A stretch of 33,479 nucleotides of DNA, from positions 1 through 33,479 of the forward strand of contig PUMZ01000344.1 of the NCBI GenBank assembly GCA_003551565.1, read 5' to 3'. Positions 10,601 through 19,250 of this stretch are shown here, in pieces. The notes under the pieces were generated by a model. That model saw only the letters and a list, made by a program, of their open reading frames with translations, had not been told where the DNA came from and did not search any database. The translations under genes and the position numbers were made by a program. Within the stretch, counting starts at the first letter, position 1. Each line of letters starts with the position of its first letter. Source of the stretch: Candidatus Brocadiaceae bacterium (GTDB taxonomy: Bacteria > Planctomycetota > Brocadiia > SM23-32).

Positions 10601-10967
10601 GCTCCGCGTGATGCGTGCGAATCTGCTGGATGAGCTCCGCAAGCCGTATGTGGTCACGGCGATGGCGAAGGGTGTGCGCCCGGTGAAGCTGGTGCTGAAA
10701 TACCCCGTCCGCCTGGCCCTGAACCCTTTCATCTCGGGGATAGGCAACATTTTCCCCCAGCTGATATCGGGCGGAGCGATCGTTGCACTGGTGCTGAGTC
10801 TCCCGACGGTCGGGCCGCTGATGCTGACGGCGTTGCTGACACAGGACATGTATCTTGCCGGTTCGATGCTGATGCTATTGAGCCTTCTTGCGGTGTTCGG
10901 GACGCTTGTGAGCGATCTGTTGCTCATGTGGCTCGATCCGCGCATTCGAATGGGAGGTGGGGAATAA
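7650..10967 (+). CDS. ABC transporter: solute-binding protein (family 5) fused to DppB-type permease (paralogue of 2894..6205)
   Basis: 1105 aa, same architecture and near-identical EAA-loop region as the first copy; SBP motifs GNYGGTWHRGDG, REYILHMRRGVRWSDGHPVTADDMIYRWEHE. Confidence 0.92.
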   Translation: MTKMKSLVKFFLLLIMAGAFLNGMFYVFGGLLRSNILDEPVRHDPEDIARVEADRDTSFDEDDLYALHQRVDYSEGENAAWYPKGESPFLAELVDEGRLPPVEERVGPEPAVLKGVDGTGNYGGTWHRGDGFATISNRLAASNWKRWSPLGYPVKPHFAKDLEIRDGGREYILHMRRGVRWSDGHPVTADDMIYRWEHEEKYFGHRPRIMIIHGETGDIEKIDDYTLRFTFPHPHGLFPEWLAGPEALMPAPAHFLRQFHPELGDPEKIRAMMDVQGAPSPRAAYFRLRDVRNPEYPRLWPWVPRTYSANPPYEFVRNPYYWVVDTEGNQLPYIDRVLFNDFDEDMIAVTASAGDLTMQLRDIRFQDYTLYMDQQEAGGYTVYHWAPGGASDYAIFPNLNRRINPNRPATKWKSKMLGDKRFRQALSLAIDREHIIEAEYDGMTEPAQIDPGRGSFFHHPPLFNAFTEHDPARANALLDELELTGRDAEGYRTFPDGTTMTFLLNVTDFTGTGPAQFLIENWSEVGVRVILQEQTRPLNNQLRASHQLDLAVHVGESEYQPVLRPSSFVPTFAWTLQAPGYGAWFHLGGLYGDEEAEDRESAVNPTDRHPDILRAMEVLEEARAQPDLEDQREVFKEALDIAAENLWTINISTAPPQPVIVQDGVRNVPRNALCGYVFLTPGNAGIDTYYFEEPWDSPGAIAHMKRSMIRIRPDPSLTLSDGRAQEGDEGGEERSRAGEAAGRLLRFLIWGSLLLGGVMIAVKHPFIGRRCLILIPTLFVISIVTFTIIQLPPGDYIEHQLTVLEMEGDEAAMQRLEELKDIFHMDDPMVVRYMRWMGVYWFGTFESGDRGLLQGRMGISMEHVRPVNDLIGDRLLLTFLISLFTILFTWAVAVPTGIYSALRQYSVGDYALTLIGFLGLSFPNFLLALVLMYIGGSILGLHVTGLFSPEYAAQPEWTFGKFIDLLQHIWIPVVVLGTAGTAGMLRVMRANLLDELRKPYVVTAMAKGVRPVKLVLKYPVRLALNPFISGIGNIFPQLISGGAIVALVLSLPTVGPLMLTALLTQDMYLAGSMLMLLSLLAVFGTLVSDLLLMWLDPRIRMGGGE

Positions 10968-10969
10968 TC

Positions 10970-12154
10970 ATGAAGTCCGTTCTGGAGAAAGTGGTTCGCA
11001 GGTTCAGGAAGGAACGCGGAAAGGGCGCCGGAGGGGACAGCGGCGCTTCGCTGGAACAGCTCTCGCAGTGGCAGCTGGTGCGCCGTCGTTTCAAGCGTCA
11101 CCGGCTGGCTGTGTTTTCGCTGTATGTCGTTATAGCCCTTTATGTTCTGGCGGCGTTCTGCGAGTTTTTCGCCCCGTATCCGCGCCAGTGGCGGAATCTG
11201 GATTACCGCTATTCCCCCCCCCAGCTGCCGAAATTCAACCTCGAGCATGGATGGTATGCCGATGCGCTGAAGATGGAAAAGGACCCGATCACCTTCCAGA
11301 AGTATTATACACCCGTGGAAGGGGAGGAGGTGCCGCTGTCCTTCTTTGTCCGGGGAGAGACTTACAACCTGCTTGGACTCTTTGAATGGGACAGGCATTT
11401 TTTCGGCGTGGATCACCGCGCTGTGGAGAACGGGGAGGTGGAGCCGGAGAGGGCCGTGTTTTATTTCATGGGCGGCGACAAATACGGTCACGACATCTTC
11501 AGCCGGCTGATCTACGGTGCGAGGATAAGCCTTTCCATAGGCCTTTTCGCCATCATGATCACCTCGATTCTCGGCATTGTCATCGGGGGAATATCGGGCT
11601 ACCTTGGAGGATGGGTGGACGATTTTATTCAGCGGTCCATCGAAATCGTGCGATCGTTCCCCCAGCTGCCGCTGTGGCTTGTGCTCGGGGCGGTTATGCC
11701 ACCGGAGTGGCCGCTTGTGGTGACCTATCTCGGCATTACCGTCATACTCAGCCTTCTGGGGTGGACCGGCCTGGCGCGCCAGGTCCGTGGAAAGATCTTG
11801 TCCCTCCGGCAGGAGGACTATGCCGTGGCCGCCCACCTGGTCGGCGCCAGTCATGGGCGCATTCTTTTCAAACATCTGGTTCCCGGATTTACAAGCCATA
11901 TCATCGTCGTGCTGACAATAAGCATCCCGGGAATGATCCTGGGCGAGACGGCCCTGAGTTTCCTGGGACTGGGGCTGAGGCCGCCTGTGGTGAGCTGGGG
12001 CGTGATGCTTCAGGATGCCATGCACATGCAGTCCGTAGCCAACTATCCGTGGCTGCTGATGCCCGTGGTCGCAATCGTTATAACCGTACTTTCATTCAAC
12101 TTCCTGGGAGATGGATTGCGCGACGCCGCAGACCCTTATGCCTCGATCCAATAA
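10970..12154 (+). CDS. ABC transporter permease, DppC/OppC type (paralogue of 6202..7389)
   Basis: MKSVLEKVVRRFRKE... after GGAGG SD; high similarity to 6202..7389 including GETALSFLGLGLRPPVVSWGVMLQDAM. Confidence 0.92.
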   Translation: MKSVLEKVVRRFRKERGKGAGGDSGASLEQLSQWQLVRRRFKRHRLAVFSLYVVIALYVLAAFCEFFAPYPRQWRNLDYRYSPPQLPKFNLEHGWYADALKMEKDPITFQKYYTPVEGEEVPLSFFVRGETYNLLGLFEWDRHFFGVDHRAVENGEVEPERAVFYFMGGDKYGHDIFSRLIYGARISLSIGLFAIMITSILGIVIGGISGYLGGWVDDFIQRSIEIVRSFPQLPLWLVLGAVMPPEWPLVVTYLGITVILSLLGWTGLARQVRGKILSLRQEDYAVAAHLVGASHGRILFKHLVPGFTSHIIVVLTISIPGMILGETALSFLGLGLRPPVVSWGVMLQDAMHMQSVANYPWLLMPVVAIVITVLSFNFLGDGLRDAADPYASIQ

Positions 12155-12198
12155 TATTCTTTTTCGCGCTCCGTTTTGAAAAAGAATGAGAACTTTAA

Positions 12199-14322
12199 TT
12201 GTACATGCCCATGAACAGATCATTGAGCCATTCATCGGAAAAAAATTCCAAAGTTCTTGAAGTCAACAATCTCAAAACGTACTTCACCACCGAAGAAGGT
12301 GTCGTACCGGCCGTTGACGGCGTCAGTTTTTCCCTGGATCGTGGCAAAACCCTTGCCATCGTCGGGGAGAGCGGCTGCGGCAAAAGCGTCACCGCGCTCT
12401 CAATACTCCGCCTGATCCAGGAACCGGGTGAGATCGTGGGGGGAGATATCCTGCTGCATAAGGCCGACGGCACGAGTTTCGATGTGACCTCTCTGCCAAA
12501 GAAATCGGACCTGCTGTACCACATCCGGGGCGGAGTGGCGAGTATGATATTTCAGGAACCTATGACGGCGCTGAGCCCGGTGCATTCGATCGGCAACCAG
12601 GTTTGCGAAGCCATACTGACGCACCAGGATGTCGGGAAGAAAGAAGCCGAGCGTCTGGCGGTGGAGATGCTTCGCCGTGTTGAGATCCCCGACCCGGCGA
12701 AACGGCTCAGGCAGTATCCGTTCGAGTTCAGCGGCGGCATGAGGCAGCGGGTGATGATCGCCATGGCCCTGGTCTGCCGGCCCGAATTGCTGATCGCTGA
12801 TGAGCCGACAACTGCCGTTGACGTGACCATCCAGGCGCAGATCATCAAGCTGATCCAGGAACTCCAGGAAGAGATGAACATATCCGTGCTCCTGATAACA
12901 CACGATCTGGGCGTGGTTGCGCAGATGGCCGACGAGATAGCGGTTGTCTACCTCGGGCGTGTGGTTGAGAAAGCGCCCCGGCGTCCGTTGCTGAAAAATC
13001 CCCGTCACCCCTACACGATGGGACTTCTGGACTCTTTGCCGGGTATCCATGCCGGGGAGAAACGGCTCCGGGCCATCAGCGGATCGGTCCCCTCGCCTGT
13101 TAATGTTCCCCCGGGATGCCCGTTCCACCCGCGTTGTCCGTATGCGGAGCCGGGACGATGCGATACCGCCGGCCCCCCCGAACTGCGCGAGCTGGAGGAA
13201 GGGCGGTACGCGGCCTGCCTGCGGGCCGAGGAAATTGAACGGGGTGAGGCCGTTTCGGTTCAGAAAAAACCGGAGAAGAAAGAACCTCCCGCCGCCCGCA
13301 AAGAAAAGCCCGAACAGGTCCTCAAAGTGCGCGATCTTTGCAAGTTTTTCCCCATCAAGAGCACGGGTTTTTTCAAGCGCCAGGTAGCAACCACGAAAGC
13401 CGCCAACCATATCAATCTGGACCTTGTGCGGGGCGAGACCCTCGGTCTTGTGGGCGAGAGCGGCTCGGGAAAAACCACAGTAGCCCGAACAATTCTGCGC
13501 GCCTACGAACCCACCAGCGGAGAAATACTGTTCCGCAGCAACGGTTCCACAGTGGACCTGGCCACTCTGAGCAACAAGCAGCTCAAGCCGCTGAGGCAGC
13601 AGATTCAGATGATTTTCCAGGACCCCTTCTCATCGCTGAACCCGCGCATGCCGGTCGGAGACATCATCGGCGAACCGCTGATGGTGCACAAGCTGGCCGA
13701 GGGCAAAGAACTGAACAGACGCGTGGAAGAAGTGCTCGAGAAGGTCGGTCTCCGGCCCGAACACCGCGTGCGCTACCCCCATGCGTTCAGCGGCGGACAG
13801 CGCCAGCGCATCGGCATCGCACGTGCCTTGATTATGAACCCCTCGCTGATTGTGGCCGATGAGGCGGTCTCGGCCCTTGACGTTTCGGTGCAGGCCCAGG
13901 TCATCAACCTCCTGGAAGACCTCCAGGACGAATTCAACCTGACATATATTTTCGTTGCCCACGATCTGGGATTGATCCGTCACATCTCCGACCGTGTCGC
14001 GGTCATGTATGGGGGACGCATCATCGAGATGGGCGGGACGGAAGATCTCTACGATGCTCCGCGGCATCCGTACACCGAAACTCTTCTGTCGGCGATCCCG
14101 CATCCCGATCCCGACATCAAGCTTGAATTCGGTATTCGGGGCGAAGCGGCCGACCCGGCCGCCCTCCCGCCCGGCTGCAGCTTCCACCCCCGCTGTCCGC
14201 ACGCCAAAAGCGGGGTCTGCGATGTGGCGGGCGAGCCGCCCGAGCTGCGTGAGATCATGCCCGGTCGTCGCGCCGCCTGCGTGCGGATGGAGGAGATTTA
14301 CAACGATCCGCCCGGCGTGTAA
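12199..14322 (+). CDS. ABC transporter ATP-binding protein, fused OppD-OppF-like (two nucleotide-binding domains)
   Basis: 707 aa; two Walker A (GESGCGKS, GESGSGKTT), two signatures (FSGGMRQR, FSGGQRQR), two Walker B (LLIADEPTTAVD, LIVADEAVSALD), two oligo_HPY-type Cys-rich tails (PPGCPFHPRCPYAEPGRC, PPGCSFHPRCPHAKSGVC). Exact start uncertain (TTG 12199, ATG 12205 or 12211). Confidence 0.93.
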   Translation: MYMPMNRSLSHSSEKNSKVLEVNNLKTYFTTEEGVVPAVDGVSFSLDRGKTLAIVGESGCGKSVTALSILRLIQEPGEIVGGDILLHKADGTSFDVTSLPKKSDLLYHIRGGVASMIFQEPMTALSPVHSIGNQVCEAILTHQDVGKKEAERLAVEMLRRVEIPDPAKRLRQYPFEFSGGMRQRVMIAMALVCRPELLIADEPTTAVDVTIQAQIIKLIQELQEEMNISVLLITHDLGVVAQMADEIAVVYLGRVVEKAPRRPLLKNPRHPYTMGLLDSLPGIHAGEKRLRAISGSVPSPVNVPPGCPFHPRCPYAEPGRCDTAGPPELRELEEGRYAACLRAEEIERGEAVSVQKKPEKKEPPAARKEKPEQVLKVRDLCKFFPIKSTGFFKRQVATTKAANHINLDLVRGETLGLVGESGSGKTTVARTILRAYEPTSGEILFRSNGSTVDLATLSNKQLKPLRQQIQMIFQDPFSSLNPRMPVGDIIGEPLMVHKLAEGKELNRRVEEVLEKVGLRPEHRVRYPHAFSGGQRQRIGIARALIMNPSLIVADEAVSALDVSVQAQVINLLEDLQDEFNLTYIFVAHDLGLIRHISDRVAVMYGGRIIEMGGTEDLYDAPRHPYTETLLSAIPHPDPDIKLEFGIRGEAADPAALPPGCSFHPRCPHAKSGVCDVAGEPPELREIMPGRRAACVRMEEIYNDPPGV

Positions 14323-14371
14323 ATCCTCCCGGAACACCTTGCGATCCTGAATGCCTCACCCCTGTACTTAC

Positions 14372-14419
14372 CCGTTCCCCGTTCCCGGAGTCGCAGGCGG
14401 GAAAAATCAACGGGAACGG
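14372..14419. repeat. 8-bp inverted repeat with long spacer
   Basis: CCGTTCCC (14372-14379 and again 14379-14386) versus GGGAACGG (14412-14419). Confidence 0.4.
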
Positions 14420-14513
14420 ATTCTCCGGAGCAGGGCATGGCCGATCAAAGCCGGCTCGTAATGGACGCTTTCAAGGCGCCCCGCCGGTAAGCACGCATTT
14501 TCTGGACTCCTGA

Positions 14514-14536
14514 GCCCCTGAAGGGGCGCTCACTAC
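14514..14536. repeat. REP-like hairpin followed by GCTCACTAC tail
   Basis: GCCCC-TGAA-GGGGC (14514-14527) followed by GCTCACTAC; the same GGGGC/CTCACTAC junction recurs at 26878-26889. Confidence 0.45.
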
Positions 14537-14568
14537 GAACCTGTTGCAACCTTTTTTCGGCCACACTC

Positions 14569-16020
14569 TCAGGAGCCTTCCACGATGACGCTCTCCACGC
14601 CCAGGGACTCTCCGATCCTTTTGATGGTACGGGCGCGATGTCCGATGCCCAGCGCATAATGGTGGGTGGGACCTTCCATAACCCACGCCTTGATAAAGTC
14701 CTTCGTATTGGGCTCAAAGAAGCCCCGTGTGTTGGTATTGCCGGTGGGCGGTATCGGCCCTTTCTTCGATGTTCCTTCCCCTATGACGAACTTGAAGTCG
14801 CCGTGGCGGGTCTGGGTGATGCCCAGCATGGTGATCGGTCCTTCTTTCAGTTTGAACTCGACCGACGCACCCTTCCCGGGCTTTCCGTGATATTTCAGCA
14901 GGCTCCTCAGGATCGGCCGGCCCTCGGCGATGGCGATGTGGTGGGGACCGTCATGACCCACCAGGATGAAATCTTCCCGGAAATCGAAGGGATGGAACTC
15001 GGCGAAACTGCCGCCGATTCCCAGACGATCCATGATGAGCATGGCAATGCAGGTCTTGATGTCGTATTCGCTGCACATCGGTATCCCGCGGGCGTTCAGT
15101 ATCGAGTTGCCCACGATGAGCGATTCCACAACCTGGCTGTGCAGGGATGACTCAAAACCTTCATAGTAATAGGCGAGCCCCGTCAGGTCGTACTCTTCGA
15201 CGAGTTTGTCGAGCGCCACCGACGTCTTCGCCGCCTGCGCCAGATCTTCAGCGGTCAGCTTCATGGTAATCGGGTCGCTCTTCGGATCCGGCATGTGAAA
15301 TTCCCGTTGGATCAGTTGTTTCCGCTCTTCCACCTCCCCCTCCGTCACGCTCTTGTACAACTTCAACAGATCGTCGACCTCCAGCAGCGGCACGTGCAGA
15401 TTGAAAACCTTTGAAAGTGCGGTGGGATCGGCATGCATGTCGTACATCGCCTCCAGAACATGCCCCATCAGCCCCATCCGGGCGCCTTTCAGGGCATTCA
15501 GACCTTTGGCAACGTCGCACCAGTCCCGGATCTCCGCGGCGGCCTCCTCATCGTCGTAAAGGGTGCCTATTATGACATCGCTCACAGCCTTCCCCAGCCT
15601 TTCGGCCACCCCCGTAAACTCGGGCACGGAGCAAATGCTGTCGTTCTCAAGCTGCATAAAAGTGGAGGCCCGGTCGTAATCCATCGCCACGCGGGGCTGC
15701 AACGCAACCAGGACCACCGGCACATCAACGTTGCGTATGATCGGCGCAAACGTGGATGAGGTGGCGTAGGTGACCATGTCGCAGAAAAGAATGTCCAGCT
15801 CGCTCTTCCGGATCTCCGCCAACGCCGCATAAGCGCTCGCGCTGTCATCGATCATGCCGAAATCCACGACCTCAATCCCGTCGCCCCCGACCATATCCCT
15901 GAAGGTCCCATAAAACCCCATCAGGTTTTCAAGCAGTCCTTCAAACTGACTCCAGTAGGTGGTATGGCCCACCGCAAAAACCCCAACTCTGGCTGTACCT
16001 TTCCTGAGCCTCGGAATCAT
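14569..16020 (-). CDS. L-fucose/L-arabinose isomerase-family protein
   Basis: Start at MIPRLRKGTARVGVFAVGHTTYWSQFEGL with SD GGAGGG; C-terminal EGPTHHYALGIGHRARTIKRIGESLGVE similar to AraA/FucI C-termini; about 483 aa. Confidence 0.75.
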   Translation of the reverse strand: MIPRLRKGTARVGVFAVGHTTYWSQFEGLLENLMGFYGTFRDMVGGDGIEVVDFGMIDDSASAYAALAEIRKSELDILFCDMVTYATSSTFAPIIRNVDVPVVLVALQPRVAMDYDRASTFMQLENDSICSVPEFTGVAERLGKAVSDVIIGTLYDDEEAAAEIRDWCDVAKGLNALKGARMGLMGHVLEAMYDMHADPTALSKVFNLHVPLLEVDDLLKLYKSVTEGEVEERKQLIQREFHMPDPKSDPITMKLTAEDLAQAAKTSVALDKLVEEYDLTGLAYYYEGFESSLHSQVVESLIVGNSILNARGIPMCSEYDIKTCIAMLIMDRLGIGGSFAEFHPFDFREDFILVGHDGPHHIAIAEGRPILRSLLKYHGKPGKGASVEFKLKEGPITMLGITQTRHGDFKFVIGEGTSKKGPIPPTGNTNTRGFFEPNTKDFIKAWVMEGPTHHYALGIGHRARTIKRIGESLGVESVIVEGS

Positions 16021-16072
16021 GATGTCCCTCCTGTTTTCTCCTGCCGTTGTGTTATGTGATGTGTCCCGTGTC

Positions 16073-16143
16073 CGTACGCCCGCCATGGATGCGCGGCCCA
16101 AAAGACCGGGTGGCCTTTGCCGGCGTACGCATGATCCACCCGG
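16073..16143 (-). promoter_or_regulatory. candidate structured 5' leader (interleaved helices, potential pseudoknot) of isomerase-family gene
   Basis: Minus-strand order CCGGGTGG (16143-16136), CGTACGCC (16129-16122), CCACCCGG (16113-16106), GGCGTACG (16080-16073): two interleaved perfect 8-bp complementarities, with TCTTTT after the third element. Confidence 0.4.
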
Positions 16144-16158
16144 AACGACGGGCGTGTT

Positions 16159-16187
16159 ATTATACCGCCTCGGTCATCGCATCTCAA
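16159..16187 (-). promoter_or_regulatory. candidate sigma70 promoter for isomerase-family gene
   Basis: Reverse strand TTGAGA - 17 nt - TATAAT (consensus -10), about 130 nt upstream of ATG 16020. Confidence 0.55.
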
Positions 16188-16350
16188 ATACCCCTCCCGG
16201 CCCAGGAGGGATGCCCGGATGACCCCGGGCACCGGACCAAACAGCTCGCCCGCCGAACGACATTTGCATCTCATCCCGTTTCAGGGTAAACTCCTGATAG
16301 AAGGGGCAATCGGTTGCACTGCAGACCATGTGGCGGCTGCCAGCCTGCTT

Positions 16351-16391
16351 TTTCACGCGTCTCAGTGCCGTAGCTGTGGCAGAAAGCAAAC
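16351..16391 (+). repeat. partial copy (A) of an interspersed repeat family
   Basis: TTTCACGCGT-CTC-GTG ... TGTGGCAGAAAGCAAAC; matches 21402-21442, and its 17-nt end matches 26613-26629. Confidence 0.5.
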
Positions 16392-16670
16392 CCCGCAGCA
16401 TTCACACACGCGAAATAAAGACTTCTGCAGCAGATGCGGCGCCGGGACTGGCCCGCAGGGCAAAGCGCCGTTTGGAATCGCAAATCAACAATTTGGTTGT
16501 GAAACGAACGTTTATTCATTCCAAAACCCCCAGGTTGCAAAGCTTTTATGGTATATTAATTTTTGCCTGTGTCGCCGTTTTGGATCATTACGTTGGCGAC
16601 CGGGTCTCCGGGTTGTGAGGAATGCAGGATAACGTTCGCATGCTCAACCATTGAGAAAGGAGTTTTCATT

Positions 16671-17492
16671 ATGGAGAGCCACGATTACCGTCATTTGCGG
16701 CTGGAGTATCTCACATCCAAACAGGTCGCCTCTTACCTGAAAGACAACGATCTGGCGATACTGCCCGTCGGATGCACCGAAATGCATGGATCCAACCTCC
16801 CGCTGGGAACCGACACGATCCAGGACCACGCCATGGCCCTGATTCTGGCCGAGCAGTGGAACTGTCTTTGCCTTCCCCCGATCCCCTACGTCTACACCGG
16901 CGCTTCCGAATACTGGCCCGGCACCATCTCCATCTCGCCCGACGAATCATTGCATTACGTCAGGGCGGTGGCCGTATCGGCGGTCCGCGCCGGCTTCCGG
17001 CGACTGGTCGTCTCAGCCAGCCACGGGCCGATGGGGTTCATTGGAGAATCGCTGGTCCGCAGCGTCTACAGGGACACCGGCGAGATCGTCCTGTTCCTGA
17101 GCCCCTACTCCCGGATCATGGAGATGGAAGAGGAAGAGTTCGGCCGCGGCAGCGAAGACGCCAACACCCTCGGCGCCATCAAGTTGCTGGGGATGCATGA
17201 GGGCCTCGATTTCAGCGCCGACCGGGACGTCGACAGCTCGTTCCCCTTCGATAGTCTTGCAAAACTCCGCAGGATGGGGGCGCGCCTGCCGTGGGTGTTC
17301 AACCGCGACCACCAGCACGCTGGACTGCGCAGCGACCTGAAGCCGGAGGATGCCGACCGCTCGATTGCGTGCATGAAACGGGCCGCCGCAACCATGAAGG
17401 ACCTGCCCGGGCTCTTCAGCCAATACCGGGAAGAGATGGAGCGGCTGATGGAACAGCAGCCCTGGACCAGGGACGATATCTGGAGCATGTGA
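16671..17492 (+). CDS. creatininase-family (creatinine amidohydrolase-like) protein
   Basis: LAILPVGCTEMHGSNLPLGTDTIQDHAMAL (GS.EqHG.hLP.gtD-like motif), PPIPYVYTGASEYWPGTISI; AGAAAGGAG SD upstream of ATG 16671. Confidence 0.85.
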   Translation: MESHDYRHLRLEYLTSKQVASYLKDNDLAILPVGCTEMHGSNLPLGTDTIQDHAMALILAEQWNCLCLPPIPYVYTGASEYWPGTISISPDESLHYVRAVAVSAVRAGFRRLVVSASHGPMGFIGESLVRSVYRDTGEIVLFLSPYSRIMEMEEEEFGRGSEDANTLGAIKLLGMHEGLDFSADRDVDSSFPFDSLAKLRRMGARLPWVFNRDHQHAGLRSDLKPEDADRSIACMKRAAATMKDLPGLFSQYREEMERLMEQQPWTRDDIWSM

Positions 17493-17526
17493 ACACGAAG
17501 AAACGGAGAAAAGGAGGTCCAACGAC

Positions 17527-18495
17527 ATGAGTGATTCGCGAAAAAGAATTCACGTATGTCTGCCGGTTCTGGGGTTATTGGCCGCCTGCCTGCTGCCGGC
17601 GGTATCGTGTTCCAGAAACGACGAAGCGACGCCCCGGCAGAAGGAGACGCTTTCGGTGTTCGTGAACATCCCGCCACAGGCCGCCTTTGTGGAACAGATC
17701 GGCGGGGAGTTTGTCGATGTGAACGTCCTGATCCCCCCCGGCCGGGACCCGCATGTCTTCACGCCCACGCAACGGCAGATCAGGGAACTCGCTGCATCGG
17801 ATATCTACTTTCACGGGATCATGCCTTTCGGGCAGGAACTGGCGCGGAGAGTGGCGGGCCTGGATACGGGAACCCGGATTGTCGACATCACCGAAGGCGT
17901 GGAACTGCGCCGGATCGAAGAACATCACCACCATCACGATCATGACAATGGACACAATCACGCCGGTGACCACCGGCATCACCGCCATGATGGCGAGGGG
18001 ATGGATCCGCACGTGTGGCTTTCGCCACCGGAAATAGCGGTGCAGGCACGGAACATCGCAGGGGTCTTAAAAGATGCCGATCCGGAGCGTGCGGAGAAGT
18101 ATGATGAGAATCTGAACGCTTTCCTCGACAGGGTGGAGGACGTGCACCGCCGGCTAAAAGAAGACCTTGCCCCGTACCGGGGGCGCACCTTTTATGTCTA
18201 CCATCCGGCGTTCGGATACTTTGCCCGCGCCTACGGGCTCGAGCAACGGGCGGTGGAGACCGGAGGGACAAGTCCGACCATGCGGCAACTGCAGGAACTG
18301 ATACAGCAGGCCAGAGAGGAGAATGTGCGGGTTATTTTCGTCCAGCCCCAGTTTGCGGTCCAAAGCGCAGAAATCGTTGCAGACGCCATCGACGGGGTGG
18401 TCGTGCAGCTTGACCCGCTGGCGGAGGACGTGCTCGATAACCTTCTGGAAATGGGCGAACAGATCGGAAAAGCTCTCGGTACAGGCAACGAATGA
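17527..18495 (+). CDS. znuA: metal (probably zinc) ABC transporter substrate-binding lipoprotein
   Basis: Lipoprotein signal (LLPAVSCS), LIPPGRDPHVFTPTQRQIRELA, His-rich loop HHHHHDHDNGHNHAGDHRHHRHDGEGMDPHVWLSP, YHPAFGYFARAYGLEQRAVE; followed by ATPase and permease genes. Confidence 0.88.
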   Translation: MSDSRKRIHVCLPVLGLLAACLLPAVSCSRNDEATPRQKETLSVFVNIPPQAAFVEQIGGEFVDVNVLIPPGRDPHVFTPTQRQIRELAASDIYFHGIMPFGQELARRVAGLDTGTRIVDITEGVELRRIEEHHHHHDHDNGHNHAGDHRHHRHDGEGMDPHVWLSPPEIAVQARNIAGVLKDADPERAEKYDENLNAFLDRVEDVHRRLKEDLAPYRGRTFYVYHPAFGYFARAYGLEQRAVETGGTSPTMRQLQELIQQAREENVRVIFVQPQFAVQSAEIVADAIDGVVVQLDPLAEDVLDNLLEMGEQIGKALGTGNE

Positions 18496-19250
18496 CCAGG
18501 GAACCGGTAATCGAAATCACGGATGTCTCCTATTCCTACGGCGGCACGCCGGCCCTGAAGGACATCAACTTGACCGTCGGCAGGAACGAACTGGTATGTA
18601 TCGTCGGACCGAACGGCGGCGGCAAAACGACGCTGCTTCAAATTATCATCGGCCTGTTGCGGCCCGCCGGCGGGCGGGTACGGCTCTTCGGACGCCCGCC
18701 GGCGCAGGTGCGGGACCGTATCGGATACATGCCGCAGAATCCGCATCACGATCCGGGTTTCCCCATCAATGTCCTCGGCGTCGTGCTCATGGGCAGGCTG
18801 GAACGGCGCCGGTTCGGACCCTATTCCAGGGCCGACAGGAAGGCCGCTCAGCGCGCGCTTGAGGATGTGGAGATGGACGCTCTGGCGCGGCGGCCGTTTT
18901 CCGCGCTTTCCGGCGGTCAGCGCCAGCGGGTGCTCATCGCCCGGGCGCTGGCGACCGATCCGCAACTTCTGGTGCTGGACGAACCGACCGCCAACATCGA
19001 CCCCGAGCAGGAACGCCACCTGCACGGTATACTGCACCGGCTGAAGGAGCGTATGACGATCCTGATGGTTACCCACGACTTCGTTCCTGAAATGGTCGAG
19101 GAAGTTTTGTGCGTCAATCGCAGCATCGAGGTCCATCCCACCAGCAGGATCGAAGGACATGGTGCGGAGGAGGTCTTTGGAGAATCGGGCCGGATTGTAC
19201 GGCATGACCGCAGCGTATGGGATGCGGGGGAGGGCGGGAAACATCCATGA
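18492..19250 (+). CDS. znuC: metal ABC transporter ATP-binding protein
   Basis: Walker A GPNGGGKTT, signature LSGGQRQRVLIARAL, Walker B LLVLDEPTANID; overlaps znuA stop. Confidence 0.9.
   Translation: MTREPVIEITDVSYSYGGTPALKDINLTVGRNELVCIVGPNGGGKTTLLQIIIGLLRPAGGRVRLFGRPPAQVRDRIGYMPQNPHHDPGFPINVLGVVLMGRLERRRFGPYSRADRKAAQRALEDVEMDALARRPFSALSGGQRQRVLIARALATDPQLLVLDEPTANIDPEQERHLHGILHRLKERMTILMVTHDFVPEMVEEVLCVNRSIEVHPTSRIEGHGAEEVFGESGRIVRHDRSVWDAGEGGKHP

Noticed and set aside
16219-16632. Short ORFs in the 16.0-16.7 kb intergenic region
   Set aside because: Overlapping small frames on both strands across repeats and regulatory DNA; no domain-like sequence or SD.
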